Assembly (NCBI GenBank): GCA_045106985.1
Contig: JBGCFQ010000017.1
Span: 62,001 to 126,000 of the forward strand
Direction of reading: 5' to 3'
Origin: JAUIET01 sp045106985
GTDB taxonomy: Bacteria > Pseudomonadota > Gammaproteobacteria > Pseudomonadales > JAUIET01
DNA: 64,000 nucleotides
A model generated the notes under the pieces. That model was not told the origin of the DNA. It did no database searches and saw nothing but the letters and a program-made list of their open reading frames with translations. Shown piece after piece: positions 45,210 to 53,636 of the stretch (positions are counted from its first letter, which is position 1; each line of letters begins with the position of its first letter). A program made the position numbers and the translations under genes.

Positions 45210-46082
45210 ATGAAAATAAGCTTGTGTTTACCCTACATGAAAGAAGAGATTGATCGACAAGTGATCATCGACTGGTGTCGTGCTGCCGACGAAGGCCCTT
45301 TCGAAACTTTATCCTGTGGCGAGCGCATTAGCGGTCCAAGCATGGAAATGCGGACAGTATTGGGCGCTGCGGCCGCTCTAACGGAGCGAGTGCGCATTAT
45401 GCCCTCGCTGTATGTTCTTCCTATGCACAACGCAGTTTGGGCCGCCAAAGAAATAGCAACGCTGGATGTGCTCAGCAATGGGCGAATTAGTGTCACAGTA
45501 GGCGTGGGTGGCCGACCGAAAGACTATCAAGCTGTGGGCGCCCCTTATGAGCGACGCCATCAGCGCATGGACGAGCAAATTAGCGTAATGAAAAAAGTAT
45601 GGGCTGGTGAACCACCGATGGACGGACTGGATGTGATTGGCCCGGCTCCGGTGCAGGCCGGAGGACCACCAATTCTCATTGGCGCGATGGGCCCCAAGGC
45701 AATTCGGCGTGGCGCCGAGTGGGCTGACGGTATTTACGCTTTCTCTATGAACGGCATTCAGGCTGAGATGGAAAACATGTTAGGCATGGCAACGGCGGCC
45801 TGGTCAGAAGCAGGGCGAGCAGCCCCTTATAAGGCGGGCGGATTCTGGTACAGCCTGGCGGATGACTCTGAGGAAAAGCTGAAAAGTTATGTTTATAAGT
45901 ACCTGGAAATTGCCGGAGACGAAATCGCACAGGCCGTTGCCAGCAGTATGACTCGCCACACCCCCGATGCTGTGCGCGAGGGTATTAACAATATGCGGGA
46001 AGCCGGCTGCGAGGAGTGTTTTATGGTGGCAGCAAGCCACGAAATTTCAGAAGTTGAGCGTCTTGTTGATATTCTCTCCTAG
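45210..46082 (+). CDS. LLM-class luciferase-like oxidoreductase
   Basis: 290 residues. TIM-barrel family marks: MRTVLGAAAALTERVRIMPSLY, then AAKEIATLDVLSNGRISVTVGVGG, then APYERRHQRMDEQISVMKKVW. Probably F420- or FMN-dependent. It is divergent from mazG and 9 bp before the next gene. The substrate is unknown. A second LLM gene is at 7408-8298. Confidence 0.85.
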   Translation: MKISLCLPYMKEEIDRQVIIDWCRAADEGPFETLSCGERISGPSMEMRTVLGAAAALTERVRIMPSLYVLPMHNAVWAAKEIATLDVLSNGRISVTVGVGGRPKDYQAVGAPYERRHQRMDEQISVMKKVWAGEPPMDGLDVIGPAPVQAGGPPILIGAMGPKAIRRGAEWADGIYAFSMNGIQAEMENMLGMATAAWSEAGRAAPYKAGGFWYSLADDSEEKLKSYVYKYLEIAGDEIAQAVASSMTRHTPDAVREGINNMREAGCEECFMVAASHEISEVERLVDILS

Positions 46083-46091
46083 GACTAACAG

Positions 46092-46613
46092 ATGAACTCA
46101 ATTCATTCGCCGCTCGCAGCCTTGGCTTCAATTATCGAAGCGCTGAATGCTCGATCCGTTCTTGTATGCTCGCGATCAGAACTTACAGGCCTGGAGCAGG
46201 TCTGCACGCAATTTAGCGCCGAGCTTACGACAGTGGTGGGAAGCAATCCGGTGGACGCCCTGCCCAATTGCCGCTTTGACCTCGTGGTAATTGCGGATTG
46301 TTTAGAACAGCTTAGCGTTACTGAGGGACAACAATTACTTGGCCGCATAAGAAACATTCACAGCAACCATATTGCAGTATTAATTTCGCCCAATGAATCA
46401 TCTATCAACGATTCAACAAGTAATGATTCAACTACTTGGAATGCTGCAGAGTTCTATGCATTCGGCATGAAAAAATTAGCCGTATTTGAACGAATTGAAT
46501 CAACCAACCTAATACTCTACACCTATGCAATAGAGTCCTATAATCATAAGAGAGAATGGAATACAGCTCGCTTCTGGGCCAATCCTGAAAACTTTGGCCG
46601 TTACTGGTGGTGA
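46092..46613 (+). CDS. DUF6231-like protein
   Basis: 173 residues with no signal peptide. The terminal YNHKREWNTARFWANPENFG resembles the family DUF6231 known from Pseudomonas and relatives, but this is recall and not certain. The N-terminal half has a Rossmann-like pattern (SVLVCSRSELTGLEQV, FDLVVIADCLEQL). AGGA lies upstream. It is followed directly by glk and preceded by the LLM gene. Confidence 0.55.
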   Translation: MNSIHSPLAALASIIEALNARSVLVCSRSELTGLEQVCTQFSAELTTVVGSNPVDALPNCRFDLVVIADCLEQLSVTEGQQLLGRIRNIHSNHIAVLISPNESSINDSTSNDSTTWNAAEFYAFGMKKLAVFERIESTNLILYTYAIESYNHKREWNTARFWANPENFGRYWW

Positions 46614-46623
46614 CACCACACTT

Positions 46624-47598
46624 GTGCAGGATAAAGATATTAGCAACATAATTCGAACACGCCTAGTCGCTGACATTGGCGGTACCAATATTCGTTTGGG
46701 TCTCTGCAACACAGGCTCTACAGAAATAACTGACATTGAGAAACTTCAGTGCAGCGACTTTACCTCTTTGGAATCGGCGCTATTGCATTACATTAAACAA
46801 CACAGCAACCAGCAGCCTATTCATGAAGCTTGCTTGGCGATAGCCGGGCCCGTTGATAATGACCTGGTTAAGATGACCAATCGGGATTGGTCATTCACCA
46901 AGTCGCAACTACAACAGGCTTTAAACTTGCAGGTACTGGTTGTAATTAATGATTTTGAAGCCGTAGCGCACGCGGTTCCGTACTTGCAACATGAGGAGCT
47001 ACACCAGATCGGCGGCACAGAAGCTGTGCTTGGAGCACCAAAACTTGCTATCGGTCCTGGCACTGGTCTTGGTGTAGCGATTGTTGTAGGGAACAAGAAT
47101 TCAACGCTAGTGCTTTCGACAGAAGGGGGACATGCGACCATTGCACCGCAAACCAGGCAAGAGCGAGAGATAGTCGCTTTTCACGCAGCCCAGGATGCAG
47201 AGCAATTAAGCCCTTGCCGGGAACACTTCCTTTCCGGTCGAGGTTTGGCCGCCATCTACCAAGCCTTGGGCGGCAGTAATCAACGACAACCTTCAGATAT
47301 TTCGGCTCACGCAGTCTCAAACAAGGATGAACAAAGTTCCCAAGCACTAAAGGTATTTTGCGGATTGCTGGGAAGCGCTTGCGGCGATCAAGCTGTGAGC
47401 TCGGGCACGACAGGAGGGGTCTACATAGCCGGGGGTATGGTTAAGCAATTTCTACCCTTTCTTCAACAAAGCGACTTTCGTCAGCGATTCGAAAACAAGG
47501 GCGCTATGCAGCCCTACCTCAGCCGTATCCCCTGCTACGTTATCATGCGCGATCACGTCGCTCTATTGGGCGCTGCGGCGATAACAATCGAGGGTTAG
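46624..47598 (+). CDS. glk: Glucokinase
   Basis: 324 residues from GTG 46624, which has GGTGG ten bases before; a TTG at 46594 would overlap the previous gene by 20 bp. Phosphorylates glucose with ATP. RLVADIGGTNIRLGLC (ATP loop), VINDFEAVAHAVPYL (catalytic Asp), IGPGTGLGVAIV and LSTEGGHATIAPQT match E. coli Glk. The upstream neighbour is unrelated, so an operon is only suggested by spacing. Confidence 0.9.
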   Translation: MQDKDISNIIRTRLVADIGGTNIRLGLCNTGSTEITDIEKLQCSDFTSLESALLHYIKQHSNQQPIHEACLAIAGPVDNDLVKMTNRDWSFTKSQLQQALNLQVLVVINDFEAVAHAVPYLQHEELHQIGGTEAVLGAPKLAIGPGTGLGVAIVVGNKNSTLVLSTEGGHATIAPQTRQEREIVAFHAAQDAEQLSPCREHFLSGRGLAAIYQALGGSNQRQPSDISAHAVSNKDEQSSQALKVFCGLLGSACGDQAVSSGTTGGVYIAGGMVKQFLPFLQQSDFRQRFENKGAMQPYLSRIPCYVIMRDHVALLGAAAITIEG

Positions 47599-47624
47599 CA
47601 GATTTAACCAAGTCCGGACATACA

Positions 47625-49790
47625 CTAACGTGAAATCTCTCGTCGGAATGGCGGCAAGGCATCCAGCAAATCCCGGCCATAGCGCTTCTCGATCACCCGC
47701 CGATCCATTAACGAAACAGTGCCTGTATCTGTCTCCGAACGCAGCAGTCTGCCGCAGGCCTGCACCAGTCTGAGCGCGGCTTCAGGAACACTTACCTCCA
47801 TAAAAGCATTACGCCCCTGACTCTCTACCCACTCATTCAGCGCCGACGCTACCGGGTCATCGGGCACAGCAAAAGGTAGTTTCGCTATAACCACATGCAC
47901 ACAATAATTGCCGCGTAGATCAACGCCTTCAGCGAAACTGGCCAAGCCAAAAATGACACTGCTATCACCACGGTCTATTCGCCGCTTATGTTCATCTAAC
48001 AAACCTTGCTTGCTGCGCTGATCCTGAAGCAGCACAACATCGGAAATAGACGGCTGCAATTCATCATAAACCTCCATCATTTGCTTTCGAGACATAAAAA
48101 GAACCAACACACCACCTTTTACGTCCTGATTTTTAATCTCGTTAAGACCCTCAATATAGTCCCTCAGTTGATCTGTGTGCCGCTCTACATCGGTTGGGTT
48201 GCAAGCTTGTGCCGGCACTTTAAGCACAGCATTCTTTGCGTAATCGAAGGGGCTGGGTACAGCTTCGAATAGAGCACCGTCAGGCAGACCTGTATGGGTT
48301 TTTATTCGGTCAAAACTCCCCAGCGCCGTTAGGGTCGCCGAGGTTAATGTGGCACCTGCACATCGGGACCACAGTAACTCCTCCAAATACGAGGATGCTA
48401 ACAAAGGCGCGCAATTCATTGAGTAATCTACGCCAGCATCGGATTCAATTCGAGTAATCCAATAAGCTCGTGGAACATCCCTTTTTTGCTGCGCGGTGCT
48501 GTAAAAATCGAACAGTGTTCTTGCTGACTGCGCTCTCGTTGAACCTGCGCCAAATGCTGGAAACCATTGCTCAAGTTCAGCCTCATCGGGATCGGACTCC
48601 ATAACCGACTGCATTTCGTCGGCAATAGCGCTGAGATGATGACCCAGCTGCGAAAACAATTCACTCAGTTCCGCTCCGCTGGAAATCAGCTCATCCGGCA
48701 CTCCGTCTAACGGAAAACGTGCATTTTGGGAGCGCTTCCAATTGCTGTCATCGTTCTGTATATCGTCGTAGTAAATTTGTAAACTGTCTGGAAGGAGATT
48801 CAACTGCATCATTAGCACAGTGCTTATGTGTCGAATTTGCTCGATATTGTGATTGATGCGCCGAGCTTTGGACCACTGCTTTTGAACAGACTCCATGGTG
48901 GTGCCAAGTTGCTGCAACCAGCGCACACTGGACCCAAAGCGAAACCCCGAGGAAAAATGTTGCACCGCCTTGTCGGCGAGATGATGGGCCTCATCAAAAA
49001 TAAATATGCATTCTTCTGGTTCAGGAAGGATTGCTCCGCCACCAAGCGCCAGGTCGGCCAACACCAAGTCGTGATTTGTGACAATACAATCCACCTCCTG
49101 TAGCCGGTCTCTGGCTTTGAAGAAGCAACAATCTTTTACCCAAGTGCATCTTCGATTGTGGCACTGGGCACGGTCGGAGGTGAGCAAGCGCCAATCTTTT
49201 TCAGCCAAAGGATCTTGCCATTCATCGCGATCACCAGACCAATCGCCACGCAGAATGGACTCAGACATTTTCTGGTACAGATCAATTGGTACGTCAGAGC
49301 CCGATTCAAAGGTTTCGTCTGGGTACAAGCTATTGATACTGCCTGCTTCTTCATTGTTTCGTAGCACAGTGTCCAGTTTAGAAAGGCACAAATAACGACC
49401 ACGGCCTTTTGCCAAACTGAATTTCAATGGAAGCTCAGCGGTTTTTATCAAGTCGGGCAAATCCTTATTGATCAACTGTTCCTGCAGCGCCACCGTCGCT
49501 GTTGAAATCACCAGTGTTTTGTTTTTCTCTCTGGCGATTGGCACCGCCGCTAAGGTGTACGCAACCGTTTTACCAATACCTGTGCCGGCTTCAACTACTG
49601 CAAATCGTTGTGGCTTGTCACCAATGGCATCGACTGCAGCCAAAGCTCGCGCCACAGTTGCAATCATCAGTCTCTGTCCATAGCGCGGCTTGTAGTCATG
49701 GGCTGCTAGCCACCGGCTATAACTGGCTTGAATCTCCTTTTTCAAACCCTGGCTGAGACCAACCACCGCGCTGTCGTTACTAGACATCAT
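47625..49790 (-). CDS. dinG: DinG-type ATP-dependent DNA helicase
   Basis: 721 residues from ATG 49790; a longer frame to 49907 is out of register with the family. XPD-like superfamily 2 helicase: VVEAGTGIGKTVAYTLA (Walker A), four-Cys iron-sulfur region (LCLSKLDTVL, CHNRRCTWVKDCCFF), FDEAHHLADKA (DEAH box), and VQACGRLLRSETDTG. Acts on DNA-RNA hybrids and D-loops. The start overlaps the end of the acyltransferase gene by 11 bp, so the two are linked. Confidence 0.9.
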   Translation of the reverse strand: MMSSNDSAVVGLSQGLKKEIQASYSRWLAAHDYKPRYGQRLMIATVARALAAVDAIGDKPQRFAVVEAGTGIGKTVAYTLAAVPIAREKNKTLVISTATVALQEQLINKDLPDLIKTAELPLKFSLAKGRGRYLCLSKLDTVLRNNEEAGSINSLYPDETFESGSDVPIDLYQKMSESILRGDWSGDRDEWQDPLAEKDWRLLTSDRAQCHNRRCTWVKDCCFFKARDRLQEVDCIVTNHDLVLADLALGGGAILPEPEECIFIFDEAHHLADKAVQHFSSGFRFGSSVRWLQQLGTTMESVQKQWSKARRINHNIEQIRHISTVLMMQLNLLPDSLQIYYDDIQNDDSNWKRSQNARFPLDGVPDELISSGAELSELFSQLGHHLSAIADEMQSVMESDPDEAELEQWFPAFGAGSTRAQSARTLFDFYSTAQQKRDVPRAYWITRIESDAGVDYSMNCAPLLASSYLEELLWSRCAGATLTSATLTALGSFDRIKTHTGLPDGALFEAVPSPFDYAKNAVLKVPAQACNPTDVERHTDQLRDYIEGLNEIKNQDVKGGVLVLFMSRKQMMEVYDELQPSISDVVLLQDQRSKQGLLDEHKRRIDRGDSSVIFGLASFAEGVDLRGNYCVHVVIAKLPFAVPDDPVASALNEWVESQGRNAFMEVSVPEAALRLVQACGRLLRSETDTGTVSLMDRRVIEKRYGRDLLDALPPFRREISR

Positions 49791-50961
49791 CACCGCGAAC
49801 AGATAAGTGGTTGCTGACAGGTGTGGCATACATTGCGAGCAGAAACTCACTGTATTCGGCAGGTAGTTGTTGCAGCCTCTCTCGAAACTCACTGGCCTTT
49901 CGTTCAATCAGGTCTGTTTTTGGCTCAGGGCCAAAAACCTCCGCTATCACACTTTGTGAAACCGCTCCCCCCTGTTCTTTATAGGCCACAATATTGCTGC
50001 TGTGCAGGCGGTAGTAGCGATGTATTTGCTGATCGATGATGGAGGCTATCTGGTCGGCTGACAAAGCTGTTTGTTGCCATTCTTCATGGGTATGAATAGG
50101 AGGGCAGAAAGATAGGTGCACCCTGCCTTTTTGCCCACTAACGCCCTTTGCTATGCTGCTGATATCTTCATGCTCTTGTTTTTCGTAGTCCCCATGTTTC
50201 GCTTTAGTATGTAGCTCTCTTGCTTTCAAGGCATCGCAAGGGTCGTACTCATAGGAAATGCTGACGGGTACGATTACAAGCTGTGCTAGGTAATCTTTTA
50301 GATCCAGGCCTTGTTTTTTACCCGCCATGTGAATCATTTTTATTATTGCTGCTTCGGTTCGATCGTCCCCATTCTTCGCTCGCCCTTCGCGCTGAGCAAT
50401 CCAAATGCTGCTTTTGTCCTGCTCAATAGAATGCTGAATAAACTGTGAGAGTTGTTGATAACGTTTTAGCAACTGTCGGGGACCACTTGCCGAACGTTTC
50501 ACAATAAAGCATTTGTTCAAACGCATAAGCTCAGCCACAAATTGCTTACTTAGCAAGTTATCGCCGATAGCAACACGACAGGTTTCAAGGCCACTGCGCT
50601 TTAGCGCATGGCTCATAAAGGCAGGGTCTAGAACAATATCGCGATGATTGCCTATAAATAAACACGCCCTGTCACGCGGCACATATTCCAAACCCGACAC
50701 ACTAAATCCACTAGTGGTGGTATCAACAGCATGAACCAGGTATTTCTCAATGACCGATTGCAAGGCATCAACGCTGTGGACCTTGCGAATTTGCCAGCGC
50801 AAAAACAACACAATAAGCGGGTCTAGCCATTTCGATAAAGTGATAGGCAAACGCTGAAACACTAGGCCACGCACAGCCTGTAAAAGCTCAGGATCTTTTA
50901 TCAACCGATTGAGTATCGGTCTTACCTCTGCGTCCGCGTAGGGGCGAATGTCATCAAACAC
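49780..50961 (-). CDS. 1-acyl-sn-glycerol-3-phosphate acyltransferase family protein
   Basis: 393 residues. H-x4-D is NHRDIVLDPAF, and the acceptor motif is IWIAQREGRAKNGDDRTE. Longer than typical PlsC: an N-terminal helical half and a C-terminal tail flank the domain. It probably modifies phospholipids. Its C-terminus overlaps the dinG start, an unusual pairing. Confidence 0.8.
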   Translation of the reverse strand: MFDDIRPYADAEVRPILNRLIKDPELLQAVRGLVFQRLPITLSKWLDPLIVLFLRWQIRKVHSVDALQSVIEKYLVHAVDTTTSGFSVSGLEYVPRDRACLFIGNHRDIVLDPAFMSHALKRSGLETCRVAIGDNLLSKQFVAELMRLNKCFIVKRSASGPRQLLKRYQQLSQFIQHSIEQDKSSIWIAQREGRAKNGDDRTEAAIIKMIHMAGKKQGLDLKDYLAQLVIVPVSISYEYDPCDALKARELHTKAKHGDYEKQEHEDISSIAKGVSGQKGRVHLSFCPPIHTHEEWQQTALSADQIASIIDQQIHRYYRLHSSNIVAYKEQGGAVSQSVIAEVFGPEPKTDLIERKASEFRERLQQLPAEYSEFLLAMYATPVSNHLSVRGDDV

Positions 50962-51083
50962 GGTATTCGAACTGCAGCTTCAGCATTGCTTTGTTAGCGA
51001 CCGGGGGTTTCGAAGGGGGGCTCATGGTGCTTTTGCCGCGTGCGTCTGTCAATAAGTTATCCATGTGGCAAAGCAGGGCAGTA

Positions 51084-51119
51084 TTTACAGTGGTTTACAT
51101 TCATTAGGATTCGGTTACA
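51084..51119 (+). promoter_or_regulatory. Direct repeats phased at 10 bp in the 391-bp region before the response-regulator gene
   Basis: TTTACA at 51084 and 51094, a degenerate TTAGGA at 51104, and GTTACA at 51114 are spaced every 10 bp, the tandem pattern that OmpR/PhoB-type winged-helix regulators bind. They lie about 235 bp before the regulator start. The rest of 50962-51352 holds nothing else I can name. Confidence 0.4.
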
Positions 51120-51352
51120 AAGTAGAAAATTGAGTTTATTATTCTTAAAAATCAATTGGTTAAAAGAGGTTTCAGCTGAACCAGCTTAATTGCGGCCCAG
51201 GCTTGGCCAGCGGTCAACCAGCTTATCTATTGCAATTGTAAACTCACATTATACAGTATGGGAGTTGTTAGACCTTCGCCAAGCCAAACGCTAATACCAA
51301 TAATAGTAAATGCTGCGAACTTACTGGCTGTATGTTGTTTAGGAGAATGAGA

Positions 51353-52066
51353 ATGAAAATTTGTTTGCTGGAAGACGACCTCGCGCAAGCAGCGTTGGTC
51401 GTGAGTTGGCTGGAGTCGGCTGGCTATGCCGTTGATCACAAGCCGAACTCCCGCGAGTTCCTTCAGCAAATGAAAGAGCAGACTTACGACTTGGCTATCC
51501 TCGACTGGGAGGTGCCTGGAATGTCTGGCGTTGATGTTTTAGAGCATTTGCGCAATGCTCTGGAATGGGATGGAATGGTGTTGTTCACCACACAACGCGA
51601 CAGCGAAACGGATGTGGCCAGAGCACTGCATGCCGGAGCAGACGACTATTTGGTTAAGCCGCTACGTCGAGAGGAGACACTGGCCCGGCTGGTTGCTCTT
51701 GCACGCCGCAGCAATAATCAGCCGATGGAAGATATTATCAACATCGGACCAATTCGACTGAACCGCAAAACACAGGAAATATCAGTTGCTGGCGAGCAGG
51801 TGAAATTAACGTCGAAAGACTTCCAGTTAGCGCGGTACATGATCGAACACGCCGGCAAACTCGTTTCCAGAGATCAGCTACTAAAAACCATTTGGGGCAT
51901 CAACGAAACCGTTAACACACGCACGGTTGATGTACATATGAGCAGAATACGGCGTAAACTGGGTATTAACCCTGAAATGGGCTACCGAATCAAAACCATT
52001 TATCAGTACGGTTATAGGCTTGAGTCTGTCGAGTCTGAAAAGCTGGAGATCAGCGCAGCGGAATAG
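51353..52066 (+). CDS. OmpR/PhoB-family response regulator
   Basis: 237 residues from ATG 51353 (AGGAG eight bases before). Receiver domain with the acidic pair LLEDD, phosphoacceptor Asp51 (LAILDWEVPGMSG), and LVKPLRR containing the conserved Lys. C-terminal winged helix-turn-helix (TVDVHMSRIRRKLGI). First gene of a three-gene locus with a FecR/LysM protein and a CHASE2 histidine kinase, and the likely partner of the kinase. Confidence 0.9.
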   Translation: MKICLLEDDLAQAALVVSWLESAGYAVDHKPNSREFLQQMKEQTYDLAILDWEVPGMSGVDVLEHLRNALEWDGMVLFTTQRDSETDVARALHAGADDYLVKPLRREETLARLVALARRSNNQPMEDIINIGPIRLNRKTQEISVAGEQVKLTSKDFQLARYMIEHAGKLVSRDQLLKTIWGINETVNTRTVDVHMSRIRRKLGINPEMGYRIKTIYQYGYRLESVESEKLEISAAE

Positions 52067-52074
52067 AACCTCTT

Positions 52075-53547
52075 ATGGCAGTTCAAGAACTCTCTATAGC
52101 AAATAACCTAAAAAACGCACGCCACACACTGTGCGTTGCTGGCATGCTGATTTTAGTCGCAAGCCCTTTTGCCGCAGTTGCTGAAGACTGGCTTCACACA
52201 GTGCGTCCTGGAGATACTTACTGGAGTTTGTGCCTTGAACTCACCAATCAAGCAGGTTGCTGGCAAACACTGCCCGACTACAATCCCCAAGTTACAAACC
52301 CAAGAGCACTACCCCAAGGGTCGCAAATCAAAATTCCGGTGGAATGGCTTAAAGCGCCGCCCGTGCCGGCCTCAGTGGAGATCGTACGCGGTGATGCTCT
52401 GCTACTGCGCAATAACAAGTCTGGCAAAAGGATTCAACCGGGCAGCACGCTTAACGAGGGCGACAATTACCTACAAACCGCACCCGGCACAGCAGAAGAA
52501 ATTGAATTACGAGCTGGCGTACAGCTCTATATGGGCGACAAAATTATCACACGGGAAGGCAATGTATTGCTGCGTTTTGCCGACAACTCATCATTCCTGG
52601 TAAAAGCCAACAGCGAGTTGCTATTGGAGCGTCTGTCTGCGCATGGACAAACGGGCATGGTTGATACGCACATGCGCCTGAACTATGGCAGCGGCCGCGC
52701 CAAGGTAAATTCTCGCAATGGCAAAAGCCGCTATCGCATTAGTACACCGGCAGCGATAGCCGCGGCACGCGGAACAGATTTCAGCATCTCCGCAAATACG
52801 GATGAATCTGGCGAAGGTAACAGTTTACTGCGAAATGAAGTTCTTGAGGGTGAGGTAGCGATTTCAAGTACAGAAGGCAGTCAAGCCGTAAAGCAAGGCT
52901 TCGGCACCGTTGCTAAACAAGGTGAAGCGCCCCTGGCGCCGGTAAAACTCCTGCCTGCAGCAAATCTTGATTTGAACACATCAACGGAGCTGCCATTCAC
53001 ACTGCAGTGGAGCGCTGTAGACGGCGCTGAAGCCTACACAGTGGACGTTTTTAGTGGGGAGCCCAAGGCGGAGCTTTTACAAGCATTTCGCACAGAGAAC
53101 ACCGAAACGCGTTTTGATGGACTAATGGCAGGTAACTACACTTTCGTTGTACGTGCAATCGACACACTTGGCTTACGCGGATTAGAAGCTTCAGCGAGCA
53201 CTGAAGCTACCGTTTTACTGGCAACTCCAAATTTGCCAAAAGAAAACATAATACTCGACGGCGGGTCGGTGCATATAGATTGGCCAGCAATTGAAGGGGC
53301 GACGGCTTATAGAACTCAGTTTTCGACTGATAGCGACTTTGCCTCCGTATTGGAAGAAGTTGAAAGTTCTGAGACTGCGGTTGATGTAGAGTTGCCAGAA
53401 GGTACGAAATACTATGTGCGCGTGCAAGCAGTTTACCCGCATTATGGCGCCAGTGAATTTAGCGCCATTCATAGCTTCAGCAGCAAAACACGCGATTTGT
53501 GGCTCATAATTTTACAGGCACTTGGTATACTCGCGATTGTTATCTAA
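52075..53547 (+). CDS. LysM/FecR-domain periplasmic or envelope protein
   Basis: 490 residues. Signal peptide ends near AVA/ED (residue 37). A LysM-like domain follows (HTVRPGDTYWSLCLELT, NPRALPQGSQIKIP), then a FecR domain from about 105 to 260 (YRISTPAAIAAARGTDFSIS), then two fibronectin-like stretches and a C-terminal hydrophobic segment (LWLIILQALGILAIVI). Unusually, there is no sigma factor or TonB receptor nearby; the protein sits between a regulator and its kinase. It starts eight bases after the regulator stop. Confidence 0.85.
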   Translation: MAVQELSIANNLKNARHTLCVAGMLILVASPFAAVAEDWLHTVRPGDTYWSLCLELTNQAGCWQTLPDYNPQVTNPRALPQGSQIKIPVEWLKAPPVPASVEIVRGDALLLRNNKSGKRIQPGSTLNEGDNYLQTAPGTAEEIELRAGVQLYMGDKIITREGNVLLRFADNSSFLVKANSELLLERLSAHGQTGMVDTHMRLNYGSGRAKVNSRNGKSRYRISTPAAIAAARGTDFSISANTDESGEGNSLLRNEVLEGEVAISSTEGSQAVKQGFGTVAKQGEAPLAPVKLLPAANLDLNTSTELPFTLQWSAVDGAEAYTVDVFSGEPKAELLQAFRTENTETRFDGLMAGNYTFVVRAIDTLGLRGLEASASTEATVLLATPNLPKENIILDGGSVHIDWPAIEGATAYRTQFSTDSDFASVLEEVESSETAVDVELPEGTKYYVRVQAVYPHYGASEFSAIHSFSSKTRDLWLIILQALGILAIVI

Positions 53548-53636
53548 GCGGCCAGCTAAGCGCCATCATTGCTTGTTTCGCTGTCATAGCTAAAGTTGTG
53601 CTGTATTTAAAAAAAAGCCACAGATACAAATAATAA

